This document shows positions 11,372 through 21,219 of a DNA stretch of 64,000 bases, in pieces. The notes beneath the pieces were generated by a model that saw only the letters and a program-made list of their open reading frames with translations, made no database searches and was not told where the DNA came from. The stretch comes from Kitagawia praeruptora (Eukaryota > Streptophyta > Magnoliopsida > Apiales > Apiaceae). A program made the position numbers and the translations under genes. The stretch spans positions 91,733,001-91,797,000 of the forward strand of contig CM075344.1 in the NCBI GenBank assembly GCA_037693485.1. Direction: 5' to 3'. The stretch's first letter is position 1; each line of letters starts with the position of its first letter.

Positions 11372-13715
11372 TTTTTTTTTTTTTTTTGCTAATTAAAATT
11401 TATACCAAAAAAGGAACAACTTACAAAAGATCTAGGGGCATACCCCGCGATATCAACATTCGAAAAACAAAGCCATAACGACATTAAGTCATTTTACAGT
11501 CAACAGGAAATAGAAAATAGAACATAGAACAAAAGCTTAAACGTCCATGATTAAATCTTTTTGGAGTGACCTCCTCTAGTCGCTCTCCATTTCTTGATCC
11601 TGGATTTAGTCCAGCGAACCTTTTTATCCTGCCCATTGCCTTCTAGCTTTCCATTGCCATGGTCCCCAGCATCCCGCTCCTCCTCCTTCCCGCCAGCAAC
11701 AAAATCAGCTTTAGGGGCAGCCTCCATCTGCCATGTACTCAGGGTTGTATGTCCCTTGTCAATTGTCATGATGGAAACCCCACCATTGTCAGGCCCAGTA
11801 GTCACTCGGTTCTCCTTCATCTTTCCACAACCATTATTCGTCATAGTTAGAAAACTCGCATCAATAGAAGGAAGAATACTGACAGTAGGTAGATCCTCCC
11901 AAGGAATATCATCCACAGGTTCCACCACACGCATAGCAGACATATCCTCCTCTAGACCACTACCGATCAGATAATCAAAGGCCTCATCAATCTCTGCATC
12001 AATACTGTTGGTGCCATCAGAATCTTCCATCAAGTTAGGATTATTACCCACTTCCATCTTCGTAGTCATCTTGTTACGGACAACCTCCTCCCATCTGATT
12101 TTCTTCTTCTGAGGCATAACAATGCCACCATCATTACCCGAGAGAGCTCTTTGTCTCTGCTCCTTCTTACCGTCATCTTCGACGAAGCTTACCTCCGACG
12201 GGACTCCTTCAGGAGGGATTTCAATTCCTTCCATTATGATAAAGTTCTGTAACTGAACCACATTGTTAAGAGCTACACATAGCTCCTCATCATTTTCACA
12301 GTCTGAAATATCAATAAGAAAATTGCCCGACACCAGAATCAATTCTTTATGCCCCTTTAACACAGGCACCGCATAACCCATATACTCAATGAAGCGTTTA
12401 AGCACTTCAATGTAGTTCTGTGCTTCCAGCAGATGAGCCCTACTAGCCAGCTCTTTCCATTTAAACCCACCATTCTCAGTCTGAACAGACTCCACGTGAA
12501 CAGCATCAACATTAGAAGTACGTGGAGAAGTCCCCTTCGCCTTATCATTCATCCAAGAATAATCAACGTTGGATCTCGAACCAGGTTGCCCCTTTTTATC
12601 AGGGTCAGCCAAATTATAGACATCCTTTACAATTCTATTGATTAGGTCCTCCAAGCAAGAGATAAGAACCGCATCTTCCGGGATATCATCTCTTGTATGA
12701 CTTAACGTCCCAAAGTCATCCTTTGCAGGATCCGCACTCTTCAGGCCCTGTTCCTCTACAGTAGCAGCAAGAGCTAAGTGTCCATTGAGCTCAACACCAT
12801 CATTAGCTTTCTGAACACTCAGGTCCCCATCCTTCTCATGAGCCTCGTCTTGAGAAAACTGATCCTTCCCCTCAACTATGGGTAGGACCAACCCAGAGTC
12901 ATTAGTAAGAACAGGCAAATTTTGGGTTAAAGAGGCCTCAACATTTACGAGGTCAGTTCCAACAATAAGGTCGGAAATGACCTCCCCTCCATTGTCACTT
13001 TCATTTACAGATCCCAAAATCGAAACCGGTAGCTGAACAAACGAATCAGCTTCCATAATAATTTTAGGAGGATTCTTTCGAGAGAAAAGCTTACCATCAA
13101 TCACTTGGTGCTTTACCAAACTACCAGTGCGCGCCTCAAACACCGTTCTTGAGCCGTCGGCAGTGCCAAGATTCCACCCCTTACACTGGGAAGGCGGTAT
13201 CCCCTCAATGATGCTTCTGGTTCTCGGTGTCACCTCCGAGCTCCTCCCGCTTTCATCATTTTCCAGTTTCACCCTTAATTGGGATCCCTGGCCAACATTT
13301 ACTCGTTTCTCCCGCTCCAATGGTATCACCGATACCGAGGCAGCAACCTCTTGTCTTTCACTAACCTTTTTAACTTGGGCATCCTCCAAGGGAACCACCG
13401 TCACAAGGTTCTCTGAAAAGGAGACCCTCTTCGGACTCCTAATCGGACTATCCACATGAAGGCAAGCTTCAGATCCTCTCGCACGGGGAGGGATCACAGA
13501 CACTAAGCTCTCCGAAAACGAAACCCTCTTCATTAGAAAATAATTATAAAGTAAGAAATATGGTGTTTGAGGTGAGAGATTAGGAGAGGAAAGGTGAATT
13601 AGGGAAGGTTAATGAGGAGATCTGATGAAGAAATTGTGTAGATTAATGTAAAGATTTTGTGGCGGCTACGCTTTTAGAGAGAGGTTAGAGAGAAGTTAGA
13701 GCATACGACTCTCAT
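11372..13715 (-). mobile_element. Class B passenger unit, full length
   Basis: Poly(T) 11372-11387, GCTAATTAAAATTTATACC and GGGGCATACCCCGCG mark the 3' end. The 5' start ACGACTCTCATT is at 13705-13716, with the CT-rich stretch and the AAGAAATATGGTGTTTGAGG block at 13551. It lies in the class C unit 10030-14772. I could not define a TSD with confidence. The intact ORF argues for a recent insertion. Confidence 0.85.
11551..13533 (-). CDS. Class B protein, intact 660-codon ORF with RVSF modules and basic GRGGHS tail
   Basis: The ATG at 13533 opens MKRVSFSESLVSVIPPRARG directly after the family 5' UTR. Modules KRVSF...LVxxIP/VP occur at residues 2 and about 36, with a weaker relative later. A long acidic Ser/Asp-rich middle follows, then helical segments (EAQNYIEVLKRFIEYMGY; ALNNVVQLQNFIIMEGIEIP), KKKIRWEEVV, EIDEAFDYLIGSG, and the basic end KKVRWTKSRIKKWRATRGGH. 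The protein looks mostly disordered apart from the helical segments. KRVSF and KVRW fit the RVxF docking consensus of protein phosphatase 1; that is an inference. The basic tail could bind nucleic acid or act as a nuclear signal. No RT, endonuclease or knuckle is seen. It is the best intact class B ORF with that at 50641. Confidence 0.8.
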   Translation of the reverse strand: MKRVSFSESLVSVIPPRARGSEACLHVDSPIRSPKRVSFSENLVTVVPLEDAQVKKVSERQEVAASVSVIPLEREKRVNVGQGSQLRVKLENDESGRSSEVTPRTRSIIEGIPPSQCKGWNLGTADGSRTVFEARTGSLVKHQVIDGKLFSRKNPPKIIMEADSFVQLPVSILGSVNESDNGGEVISDLIVGTDLVNVEASLTQNLPVLTNDSGLVLPIVEGKDQFSQDEAHEKDGDLSVQKANDGVELNGHLALAATVEEQGLKSADPAKDDFGTLSHTRDDIPEDAVLISCLEDLINRIVKDVYNLADPDKKGQPGSRSNVDYSWMNDKAKGTSPRTSNVDAVHVESVQTENGGFKWKELASRAHLLEAQNYIEVLKRFIEYMGYAVPVLKGHKELILVSGNFLIDISDCENDEELCVALNNVVQLQNFIIMEGIEIPPEGVPSEVSFVEDDGKKEQRQRALSGNDGGIVMPQKKKIRWEEVVRNKMTTKMEVGNNPNLMEDSDGTNSIDAEIDEAFDYLIGSGLEEDMSAMRVVEPVDDIPWEDLPTVSILPSIDASFLTMTNNGCGKMKENRVTTGPDNGGVSIMTIDKGHTTLSTWQMEAAPKADFVAGGKEEERDAGDHGNGKLEGNGQDKKVRWTKSRIKKWRATRGGHSKKI

Positions 13716-14778
13716 TTTTAACCTCTACAATACTTGCCAGCTTAGAATACAAAGCAGAGGCCAACATAACACAGTCAACAATACTTCGGAGGTCAGAACC
13801 TTTCGCAACTCCGAATACCATGATGGGGTGTGCAAAAGCAACAAAAACCATGGTTTACCCAGACTGAATTTCAACATAGACCCAGTCTAGAAACCCCATT
13901 CCAAACCCGTTGGTAGTATCCTCCTGTAGAGCTATCATCAACAAATCGATAGCTCTTTCGGGCAAATCAGCAAACACCTTGACTTCATCTATCAGTACAA
14001 CCGTGAAATGAAATACTCCATTCCCCAAATCACACCACGAGAGTAAGTACCGTTTGGCAGCTAAAGCATCACCATTCTTATCGGAGAGATCCGATAATAC
14101 TAGCTCGCTGGAACCGGTGAGACCAGCGTGCACACATCCGACATCAGAGATGTGTAAATTGCCGCTCGCTAAGACATGGCCAAGGAGTGCGTCACCATAC
14201 TTTCCGAGGTCATGAGAGTAGCTCTTCAAACCAAGGGTCACATCTTCATTGGCGTAGACCTTCAAAGACCTCATCACACATACTGCAAAGTTTTCATATC
14301 TCTCTTCCAGTTCCACATAAGTGAATGCTACGCTCCAAATCAGAGATGGAATTCCCACCAGATCTGATAAAAAACCCAACAGGGCCTCATCACAGTGCTC
14401 CTTCAAGACAACGTCTTGAAATGCAACCGCCCAACCCAGATTGGCATTCTGGATGTCAACAACAAGACACAAATCCAATAGAAAATCTCGAAAGCCCAGC
14501 GGTGAAGCAGGATTCGCAGAAACCATCAAGAACCAATGGTCCTTTTCGACATAGGAAGAAAGGAACAAACCAGAGGAACCCATAAATTAAAATTATATAA
14601 TGAAGTAAGAAATATGGTGTTTTAGGCGAGAGAAAAGAAGAGGAAGGTGAAATTAGGAAGGATTAAGTTGGATCTGGTGGAAAAAGGTGTAGAATTGGCT
14701 TAGAATTTGTGGCGGCTGGAAAGGGTTTTTAGACAGAAGTTAGAGAGAAAGCAGAGAAAACGACTCTCATTAGGAAAC

Positions 14779-15640
14779 TGAAGGAATTTTTGTTGGTTAT
14801 CCACTGTCAACTAAGACATTAAGAGTTTATAATCTGAGAACCAAACGACTCTTCAAGATGCTGACTGGATAACAACAATGCAGGAGGAGTTGAATGAATT
14901 TGAGAGAAATGAAGTTTGGACCCTTGTACCAAGACCAAAGAAAAGGTCTGTTGTTGGTACTAAATGGGTTTTCAGAAATAAAACTGATAGTGAGACTTTT
15001 GCTCCAGTTGCAAGATTGGAGGCAATAAGGATGTTTCTAGCATATGCTTCTCATAAGAAATTCAAGGTATTTCAAATGGATGTGAAAAGTGCCTTTCTGA
15101 ATGGGAAACTTGAAGAAGAAGTGTTTGTTGAACAACCACCAGGATTTGTGGACCCCAAATATCCAGATTATGTCTACAAGCTTGATAAAGCACTCTATGG
15201 ACTTAAGCAGGCACCAAGAGCATGGTATGAAACTTTAGCTCAATTTCTTCTAGAAAGTGGGTTCAACAGAGGTACTATTGATAAAACTCTGTTCTACTTT
15301 AAATCTGGTAGTGACCTGCTTTTAGTTCAAATATATGTTGATGACATAATTTTTGGGTCTACTAATGATAAATTCTGTACAAAGTTTGCCAAGTTAATGC
15401 AGTCCAGGTTTCAAATGAGTATGATGGGAGAGCTTAGTTATTTTCTAGGCCTACAGGTGAAGCAAACAGATGATGGGATCTTTATAAATCAAGCAAAATA
15501 TACCAGAAATCTTCTCAAGAAATTTGGTATGCTTGACTGCTCATTTGCATCAACTCCCATGGCAACAGCAACTAAGTTGGACAAAGATACAGGAGCATCA
15601 GTAGATATGACAAACTACAGAGGCATGATAGGGTCTCTTT
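14779..15640 (+). pseudogene. Second copy of copia RT, with two internal deletions
   Basis: The frame resumes at GAAGGAATTTTTGTTGG after the class C unit. About 600 bp are missing between GAGAACCAAA (14845) and CTCTTCAAGATGC, removing the INT-RT linker. A second deletion joins ACTGATAGTGAG to ACTTTTGCTCC (near 14994), removing the KARLVAKGYSQQEGIDY segment. The rest of RT is open, including the YVDD box (IYVDDIIFGS). It stops at GGGTCTCTT (15632-15640) against the poly(T) of a LINE. The matching continuation, GGGTCTCTTC..., is at 27212 on the opposite strand. Confidence 0.9.
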
Positions 15641-15833
15641 TTTTTCTTTTTTTTTGCTAACTTAAAAAATTAAATTTCACCAAAATGGAGCTACATGAAG
15701 AGCTGGGGCATACCCCAAAACAACACCTACAAAGCACACCTACAAAGGGTCGACATGACCAACCAAGCTGAACTAAGTACTAGGCCTTTCAGTAAAGGAG
15801 TAAAACAAGGGATGGGTCCTTTCGAACCCACTT

Positions 15834-17847
15834 TCGAGCCCAAAAAGGGTCTCGTTTGCGGCTGATTTGGTATCGAAGATACCATCTATTGATATGCGAT
15901 CTAGGAATGATGGCAAAAAGAGGGTCGCGAGGGTCTCCTTTGCTGACAACCTAGTCACGATGATCCCAGAGTCTAGGGTAGCTGCTCGCACCCGCAGTAG
16001 GGTCATGCATCACTTATTTGATGGTAAGGTTTTTTCACAATCGAAACCTCCTAGAGTAGATTGGGGTCATTGTGTTACTTCTTTTGTTGATCTATCGGAG
16101 CCCTCCCCGGAAGAGAAAATGGTTACTTCCTCTGTTGATCTAGTGAGGATGACCCAGAAGGGGTTGGAACCAGTTAGGAGCCCGAAAAGGGTTTCTTTTG
16201 CGAGCAATTTGGTATCGGAGATACCATCTGTTGATACTCGATCTAAGAAGGTTGAAGGATTGAGTATGAAGAATGAGGGGAAAAAAGGAGAAGTGAGGGT
16301 CTCTTTTGATGACAATAAATCAAATACTGTGGATGTGGATTGTTATGCTACTCCATTTGTCGATTTGTTGGAGCCCTCTATGGAGGAGGGATTGCCTACT
16401 CATTCGGATAGTCAAAGGGAAGGTCTAGTAACTGATGAGAGTTTTTATGAGGCCCAGATCCAGATAGGTGGTGCTGCTGGGGTTAGGAATGAATTGGGAA
16501 AGGATTATGCTTCCACAAAAGGGGATTCCTCTGTTCCGGTTATGGACCTGGGTAGAGAGAGTGGAAAGACTATGAATTCTGGGGAAAATGTTGGGTCATC
16601 TGTCGGGGATACTGATATGGCCAGGATGAAAGACAAGGGCAAGGCGGTCTGTAATGACACGATAGAAGTAGCAGCAACCCCATATAGGGATGGTTCAGTA
16701 AAGCGATGGCAAGAACGCCTAGCTATTGCTATGAATGTAATCGTTATTATGAGAGACAGCATTGTTCAGAGTGGACATGAGGTGCCTACAATTTAGGGGA
16801 CTGTTGACATGAGTGATATAGATTTCATAAATAGCTCGCAAAGGAGACCAGATATAAAGCTTTTGAGAGACTTGGGTATAGCTCTGAATTGCATTAAGCA
16901 ACTTGGGATCTATATTCAAAAGAATGGAATCTCGCTCCTGGATCTTGGGGAGGATGACCAGATTTCTCAAGGCATGGTAGAGGAGGTGGAGATAGCGGGG
17001 CTATTAGACCACACCCTATTAAACTCTGAGTTGAAGAAGAAGGCGCTAGTGGCAGCGAGGCGTAATCTTGAAAATTTGAAGATGTTCATTAGCTCGATAG
17101 GTAAGGAAATCCCTTTGGTTAAAGGGTCACATGATAGGGAATTCAGTGCCTCTGCTCGTGGTTTAAGAGGGTTTCAGGAAGTGGAGCTGCATGACTTAAT
17201 TTGCCGATCCATTCAATTGAGGGATTACCTGATTGATTTGGGGATTGATCTATTGTCTGAGCCAAAGCAGAGCCCTCATGCTAAAGGTAAGGATGCAAAA
17301 CCATACAAGGATCCTTCCAAGGATAGATGGGGGGGAGAGCAGCACAAAGGAGTCAATTCAGGGTAACATGTAGTATTTGGGACCTCTGTTTAGTCTTGTC
17401 GGAGATGTGACTGTGCATGTTGATACAGAGCAAATGCAGGAAAATCCCAAGCAGGACTCGAACCAAAAAGAGTTTCAAGGCGAGAAAGGCATGGATGAGG
17501 ACAAGGAGGTCACAGCTCGTCGAACTAAGATGAGGATTAACCGTTGCCGTCTTCGTACGGGAGATCAGCCAAGACCTGGCAGGACCATGTATGGAGGAGA
17601 TCAAGGGGACCAGAGTCTGATGGACAAAGGGGAGGCTGAAGAAATGGCGCCTGACTAGGGGGGCCACTCTTGTTTTTGTTTGTAGGGTTGCGTTACTTTG
17701 CAAATGGTTTGCTTATTTTGTTGATTGTAAACAGCTTAGGTCTGGTTTAACTCTATTTTCTGGTTGATGATTTGCGGGGTATGCCCCCAAATGGTGTATG
17801 TTGTTCCTCTTTTGGTATAAAATTTTTTAATTAGCAAAAAAAAAAAA
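15834..17847 (+). mobile_element. Class B passenger, 5'-truncated
   Basis: The unit starts inside a class B module (AGCCCAAAAAGGGTCTCG, 15836) and ends with GCGGGGTATGCCCCC (about 17774-17788), TTTGGTATAAAATTTTTTAATTAGC and poly(A) to 17847. It lies in ORF2/3' end of the LINE. The LINE reads GAACCCACTT on the left and GAACAAGAAAATAGC on the right, and a short piece seen in the sister copy (41999-42010) is missing or merged at the junction. Confidence 0.8.
15836..17658 (+). pseudogene. Class B protein, 5'-truncated, amber stop and frameshift
   Basis: The frame is open from the truncation: SPKRVSFAADLVSKIPSID, then RVARVSFADNLVTMIPESR, PKRVSFASNLVSEIPSVD and VRVSFDDNKS, so four RVSF modules. 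It runs to a TAG at 16794 where the sister at 39300 has TGG (W). In the same frame the helical domain follows (IKLLRDLGIALNCIKQLGIY; AARRNLENLKMFISSIGKEI; FSASARGLRGFQEVELHDL). A frameshift near 17360 moves to the tail YLGPLFSLVGDVTVHV, matching the ORF that ends at 39993. The protein end (17658) is acidic/basic without GRGGHS, so class B has at least two C-terminal types. Confidence 0.75.
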
Positions 17848-18795
17848 GAACAAGAAAATAGCTTCTCTCTAACAAGGCACTTGACCTTTAGACTAAGCAC
17901 TTGCGTCGCTTGTCCTGGACCTGCATTATGGATTCTGAAATTTCGCTCCTTCCATACACTATATATGCAAGTTGTTAAGTACACCCCTGCAATAACCTTC
18001 TTCTGCTCTGACATGGAGGATTGAAAGAAGTCACCTTGCTGCCACCTTACCCAGTCATCATTTAGTCGGTATGGCACCACCTTACTTAGGAGGTTAAAAT
18101 ACGGAAAAGTAGTAAGCAAATGGCTTATAGACTCCCTGTCTGTGCTACATAGGACACACCTTGGATCGACCCTCATGCCAAATGTTATCATACGGTCCTT
18201 TGTAAGCAACCTATTTTTGATTGCTAGCCACGAAATAAAGGAGCATTTCGGAATGTTGAAAGAGTTCCAAACTAGGCCAACCCAGTTGACCCCTTGCCCA
18301 GTATCACGAATGGATGCCCAAATTGATGACAGTTTAATCATATTTGGCTGAAGTCCATCCCAGGCGATCTTATCACAACTATGGATTTGAGTTTGAGATG
18401 CCCTTCTTCTAACCTCCAAAACATCCATATGATTTGAATTGGGAAGCCTCCAAGCCCCATCCTGCAGATAAGAGTTAATAGGAGCCATACTAGTCGAGGG
18501 GGAAATGAGAGCTAATGGCTTCTTGTTGGCCCAAGGGTCATGCCAAAAGAGAAACCCAGAAGCAACTCCAACATTATATGTAAAGAACCAATGAAAAAGA
18601 AATGAGAGTCGGTTTTCTCTAACCTCTCTCTAACTTCTCTCTTAAACCCTTTCAGCCGCCACCTATTTTCAGCCATTTCTACTCCTTTTTCCATCAGATC
18701 TATACTATTAAACCTCACAAATTCTTCTCCCCTTCAAATCTTCCACCTAAACACCATATTTCTTATATATTTATATACTATTTGATATTTATTTA

Positions 18796-21219
18796 ATGTC
18801 ACCGTTGGTTTTTCATGGCTCTTCTTCACCTGGGTTTCTGGGTTTAGGGGCTGGTTTCATTTCGGGTGGTGGGGAGGAGATTAAAGAAGTTTTCTTGAAT
18901 GAAACTTATAATCTTGCGTTCCCGTTATTGGTTTTGAATAGTTCTTTGAAGCTTTGGCTGAGAAAGTCCTTATTCATGGACCTCCGTGTGTATGTTGACG
19001 AGGTTGAACCTCGTGTTGAAATCTCTGTCTCATCCTTGATTAAGGGGGAAGGCATCTTCTCTGTTATGAAAGAGGCGATTTCTTGGGATGCAGATGTAAT
19101 GGATTCATAGAACTTCACCTTTTCATTCGAGAAGGTCCTGGGGTATTCCATCCCAGATCTTATCAGAGTAGAAGGGTGTTTCTCCCCACGGTGTGAATTG
19201 GGAGCTATGAAGAAGCTCCAAGATGTTTGCTCTATTGCTAGAGACTTTGAAATTCTCTTCTCTCTGTCGGACTTGGTTGAGACCTTCTACTGCTTAGGAG
19301 GGGTTGTAATCAAAGGGTTCACGGGGCCTTTCGTTGTCATGGCTTTTGCTATGGATAAAAACCAATTCAAAAATGGAGTCAATGTCGATTTTGTCAAAGG
19401 TCATCGGATGTTTGATGAAATGTTATACAGAAAACTTGATTTCTTTGTCAAGTTCTCTTTTGTGATGCATATGGGGCTCTTCTATGTGCTTGTTGAGCAG
19501 AGAGGATACGCCAGTGACCATCTCGCTGTTCCCGTTTGTTTTTTTTTTTTTTGCTAATTAAAATTTTATACCAAAAGGAACAACTGATACAAGTCTAGGG
19601 GCATACCCCGCGAAATCAACATCCAGATATTAAAACATCAAACAAAATAAGTCTACAGCAGACTACAACAAAGCAATCTAAAAAGGTAACAAATACTACC
19701 CTGCGCCAACTACAGGATTAATTAAAAACCAAGCACACCAGCTTGCATCCACCAAACGAGCCCTCACTGCTCCCCCAAATGGCATACAGAAATCATTTTC
19801 AATCCAAGCTAGACCCATTTTGAAAGGGCCAATGACACCAACAGCAATCACACATATACTGTGCAAGGATTCGACATAAAGACCAGGCACCCCTGAAATT
19901 AGCACGGCATGAAGCTTTAACGCCAAGCCATCCTCCAAATCGCCATTCAAATCAATGCTAACATACACCTGGTAAGCCATCTTAGTATCGCCATTCAAAT
20001 CAATGCTGTTCCCGTTTGTTATGTTCGAAGATTGTGGGTCTTTGCGACTGGCGAAAATGACACCATGGTATTGGGTGTTAAGTATGATGCTGCCTTTAGG
20101 TGTTTTCCTGACTGTGTTTTGCTGAACTATGTTGTTGACAGGAGTTCTGGTCGGATAAGGTTTGTAAGAACTATGTTCGATGGGAAGGAGCTGAGGATAT
20201 GGTTGTTGGTGGAGTCCATGTCTTTTTTACTCTTACCTAAGTTTTATTCCTATATGGAAAGCAGATTCATTCCTTCTTCTGGTGGAAGTTTGTTGAGGTT
20301 CTCGGAGGCCTCCGTTGTGGTTTCTCTTTCTTTGATTAGAGGATTGAGGAGATTTTATGAGGTCATGATTGTGGATTTGAATCTTACCCTGTGGTTTGAA
20401 GGTAGGAATGAAGTGTGGAGTGTTGGTAAGGGTTTCACTAGTTTTAGTGGGATGGAATCGATGGTTTTCATGGCTAAGTATCTTGGCAAGATTCTTTTTT
20501 CTGGTCGACCCAGGGATGATAGAGGATCTATTGCTATGTTCTATTCGGAACAGGGGGCCAGCCTTATTGCTGACCATATTGGGGATGGTCAATCCACAAT
20601 TTTGGTATATTCTTTTGCTCAGTTTAAGTCGAAACAGGGAGGAAGCCTTCTACTTGAGGAGTTTGAAGGTGTTAACATGGAACTTGTTAACGGGAAGGTG
20701 TCTTTTATATTGGTGGCTGCCTCTATTTCTTTTACAAAGATTGCAAAGAGGGAGGGTGACTGCAGATTCACTGGAGTGATTGTTCTGCACAAGGGTGAGG
20801 GGTTTAATGGTGATTCCTGCAATGATGGTGATTTCTATAAGGATGGTGGTTTCTGCAGTGCAGTGAGGGGGCTTATTGGCTACGAGGTCCAGGTTTCACT
20901 GGTCACTCCCAGTTCTCGTGCTACTATTGAGGATGACGCGGTGCAGGTGAGCATGAGAGAAGACATGGAGGTGCAGGGGCTTGTCCTCAACATTTGTATA
21001 AATGCTGAGGTTAACAATGATGAAGAATTGAAGGACAACGTCCGATGGATGATATTGAAGCCTATGCACGGGAGAGTGACCGGGGGAGGCCACTTTGAAC
21101 GCAACTCTTGGGACCACTTATTTTTCCGTGGTATTTTTAGACAGATTTATGCACAATTTGTATTCTATGGCTTTTATGAGACATGGGTTTGGTCTCTTAT
21201 TAACTTTGGTGGGCGCTAG
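18796..21219 (+). pseudogene. Class C protein, about 647 codons with one amber stop and an insertion
   Basis: Leaving out the 19541-20004 insert and one TSD copy, the ORF is 1944 nt in one frame from ATG 18796 (MSPLVFHGSSSPGFLGLGAG) to TAG 21217, broken only by TAG at 19108-19110. This is the best view of class C length. The protein is rich in Val, Phe, Ser and Gly with short hydrophobic runs (MSFLLLPKFYSYMESRF; VSFILVAASISFTKIAKREG) and ends DHLFFRGIFRQIYAQFVFYG and a few more residues. I recognise no domain, catalytic motif or zinc finger. Preserved frame and length against a decayed background suggest it was translated and selected while the family moved. The function is unknown. Confidence 0.7.
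19541..20004 (-). mobile_element. Class C 3' fragment, 464-bp 5'-truncated insertion
   Basis: A 16-bp TSD GCTGTTCCCGTTTGTT (19525-19540; 20005-20020) flanks a unit with poly(T), GCTAATTAAAATTTTATACC and GGGGCATACCCCGCG. It contains the last about 100 codons of a class C frame (minus 19998-19696, ending FLINPVVGAG). The short string CGCCATTCAAATCAATGCT occurs twice (19942 and 19988), the second at the 5' junction, which may reflect slippage during integration. Confidence 0.9.

Larger units (their letters stand above)
10225..14583 (-). pseudogene. Class C protein (interrupted, one amber stop)
   Basis: This is an unknown hydrophobic protein of the LINE passenger class C. It starts at the ATG at 14583 (MGSSGLFLSSYVEKDHWFL) after a family 5' UTR. 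The first part, to 13855, has 242 codons, followed by further class C-like sequence with stops up to the class B insertion. The second part runs 11355-10225 in one frame with a single in-frame TAG at 10759-10761 (before MCDRENVTSCDV). I recognise no domain. Cysteine, aromatic and valine content is high, and there are short hydrophobic runs but no clear signal peptide. The class is defined by position between shared LINE ends and by weak similarity among its members. Confidence 0.6.
10030..14772 (-). mobile_element. Class C passenger unit, itself split by a class B unit
   Basis: Poly(T) to 10039 and GCTAATTAAAAATTTTATACC mark the 3' end. The 5' end CGACTCTCAT is at 14761-14770. GAAGGAATTTTT flanks both sides (10018; 14779). 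The 3' tail contains the hairpin motif twice (GGGGCATACCCCG near 10089 and 10133), a local duplication. The class B unit 11372-13715 interrupts the coding region. Confidence 0.85.
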
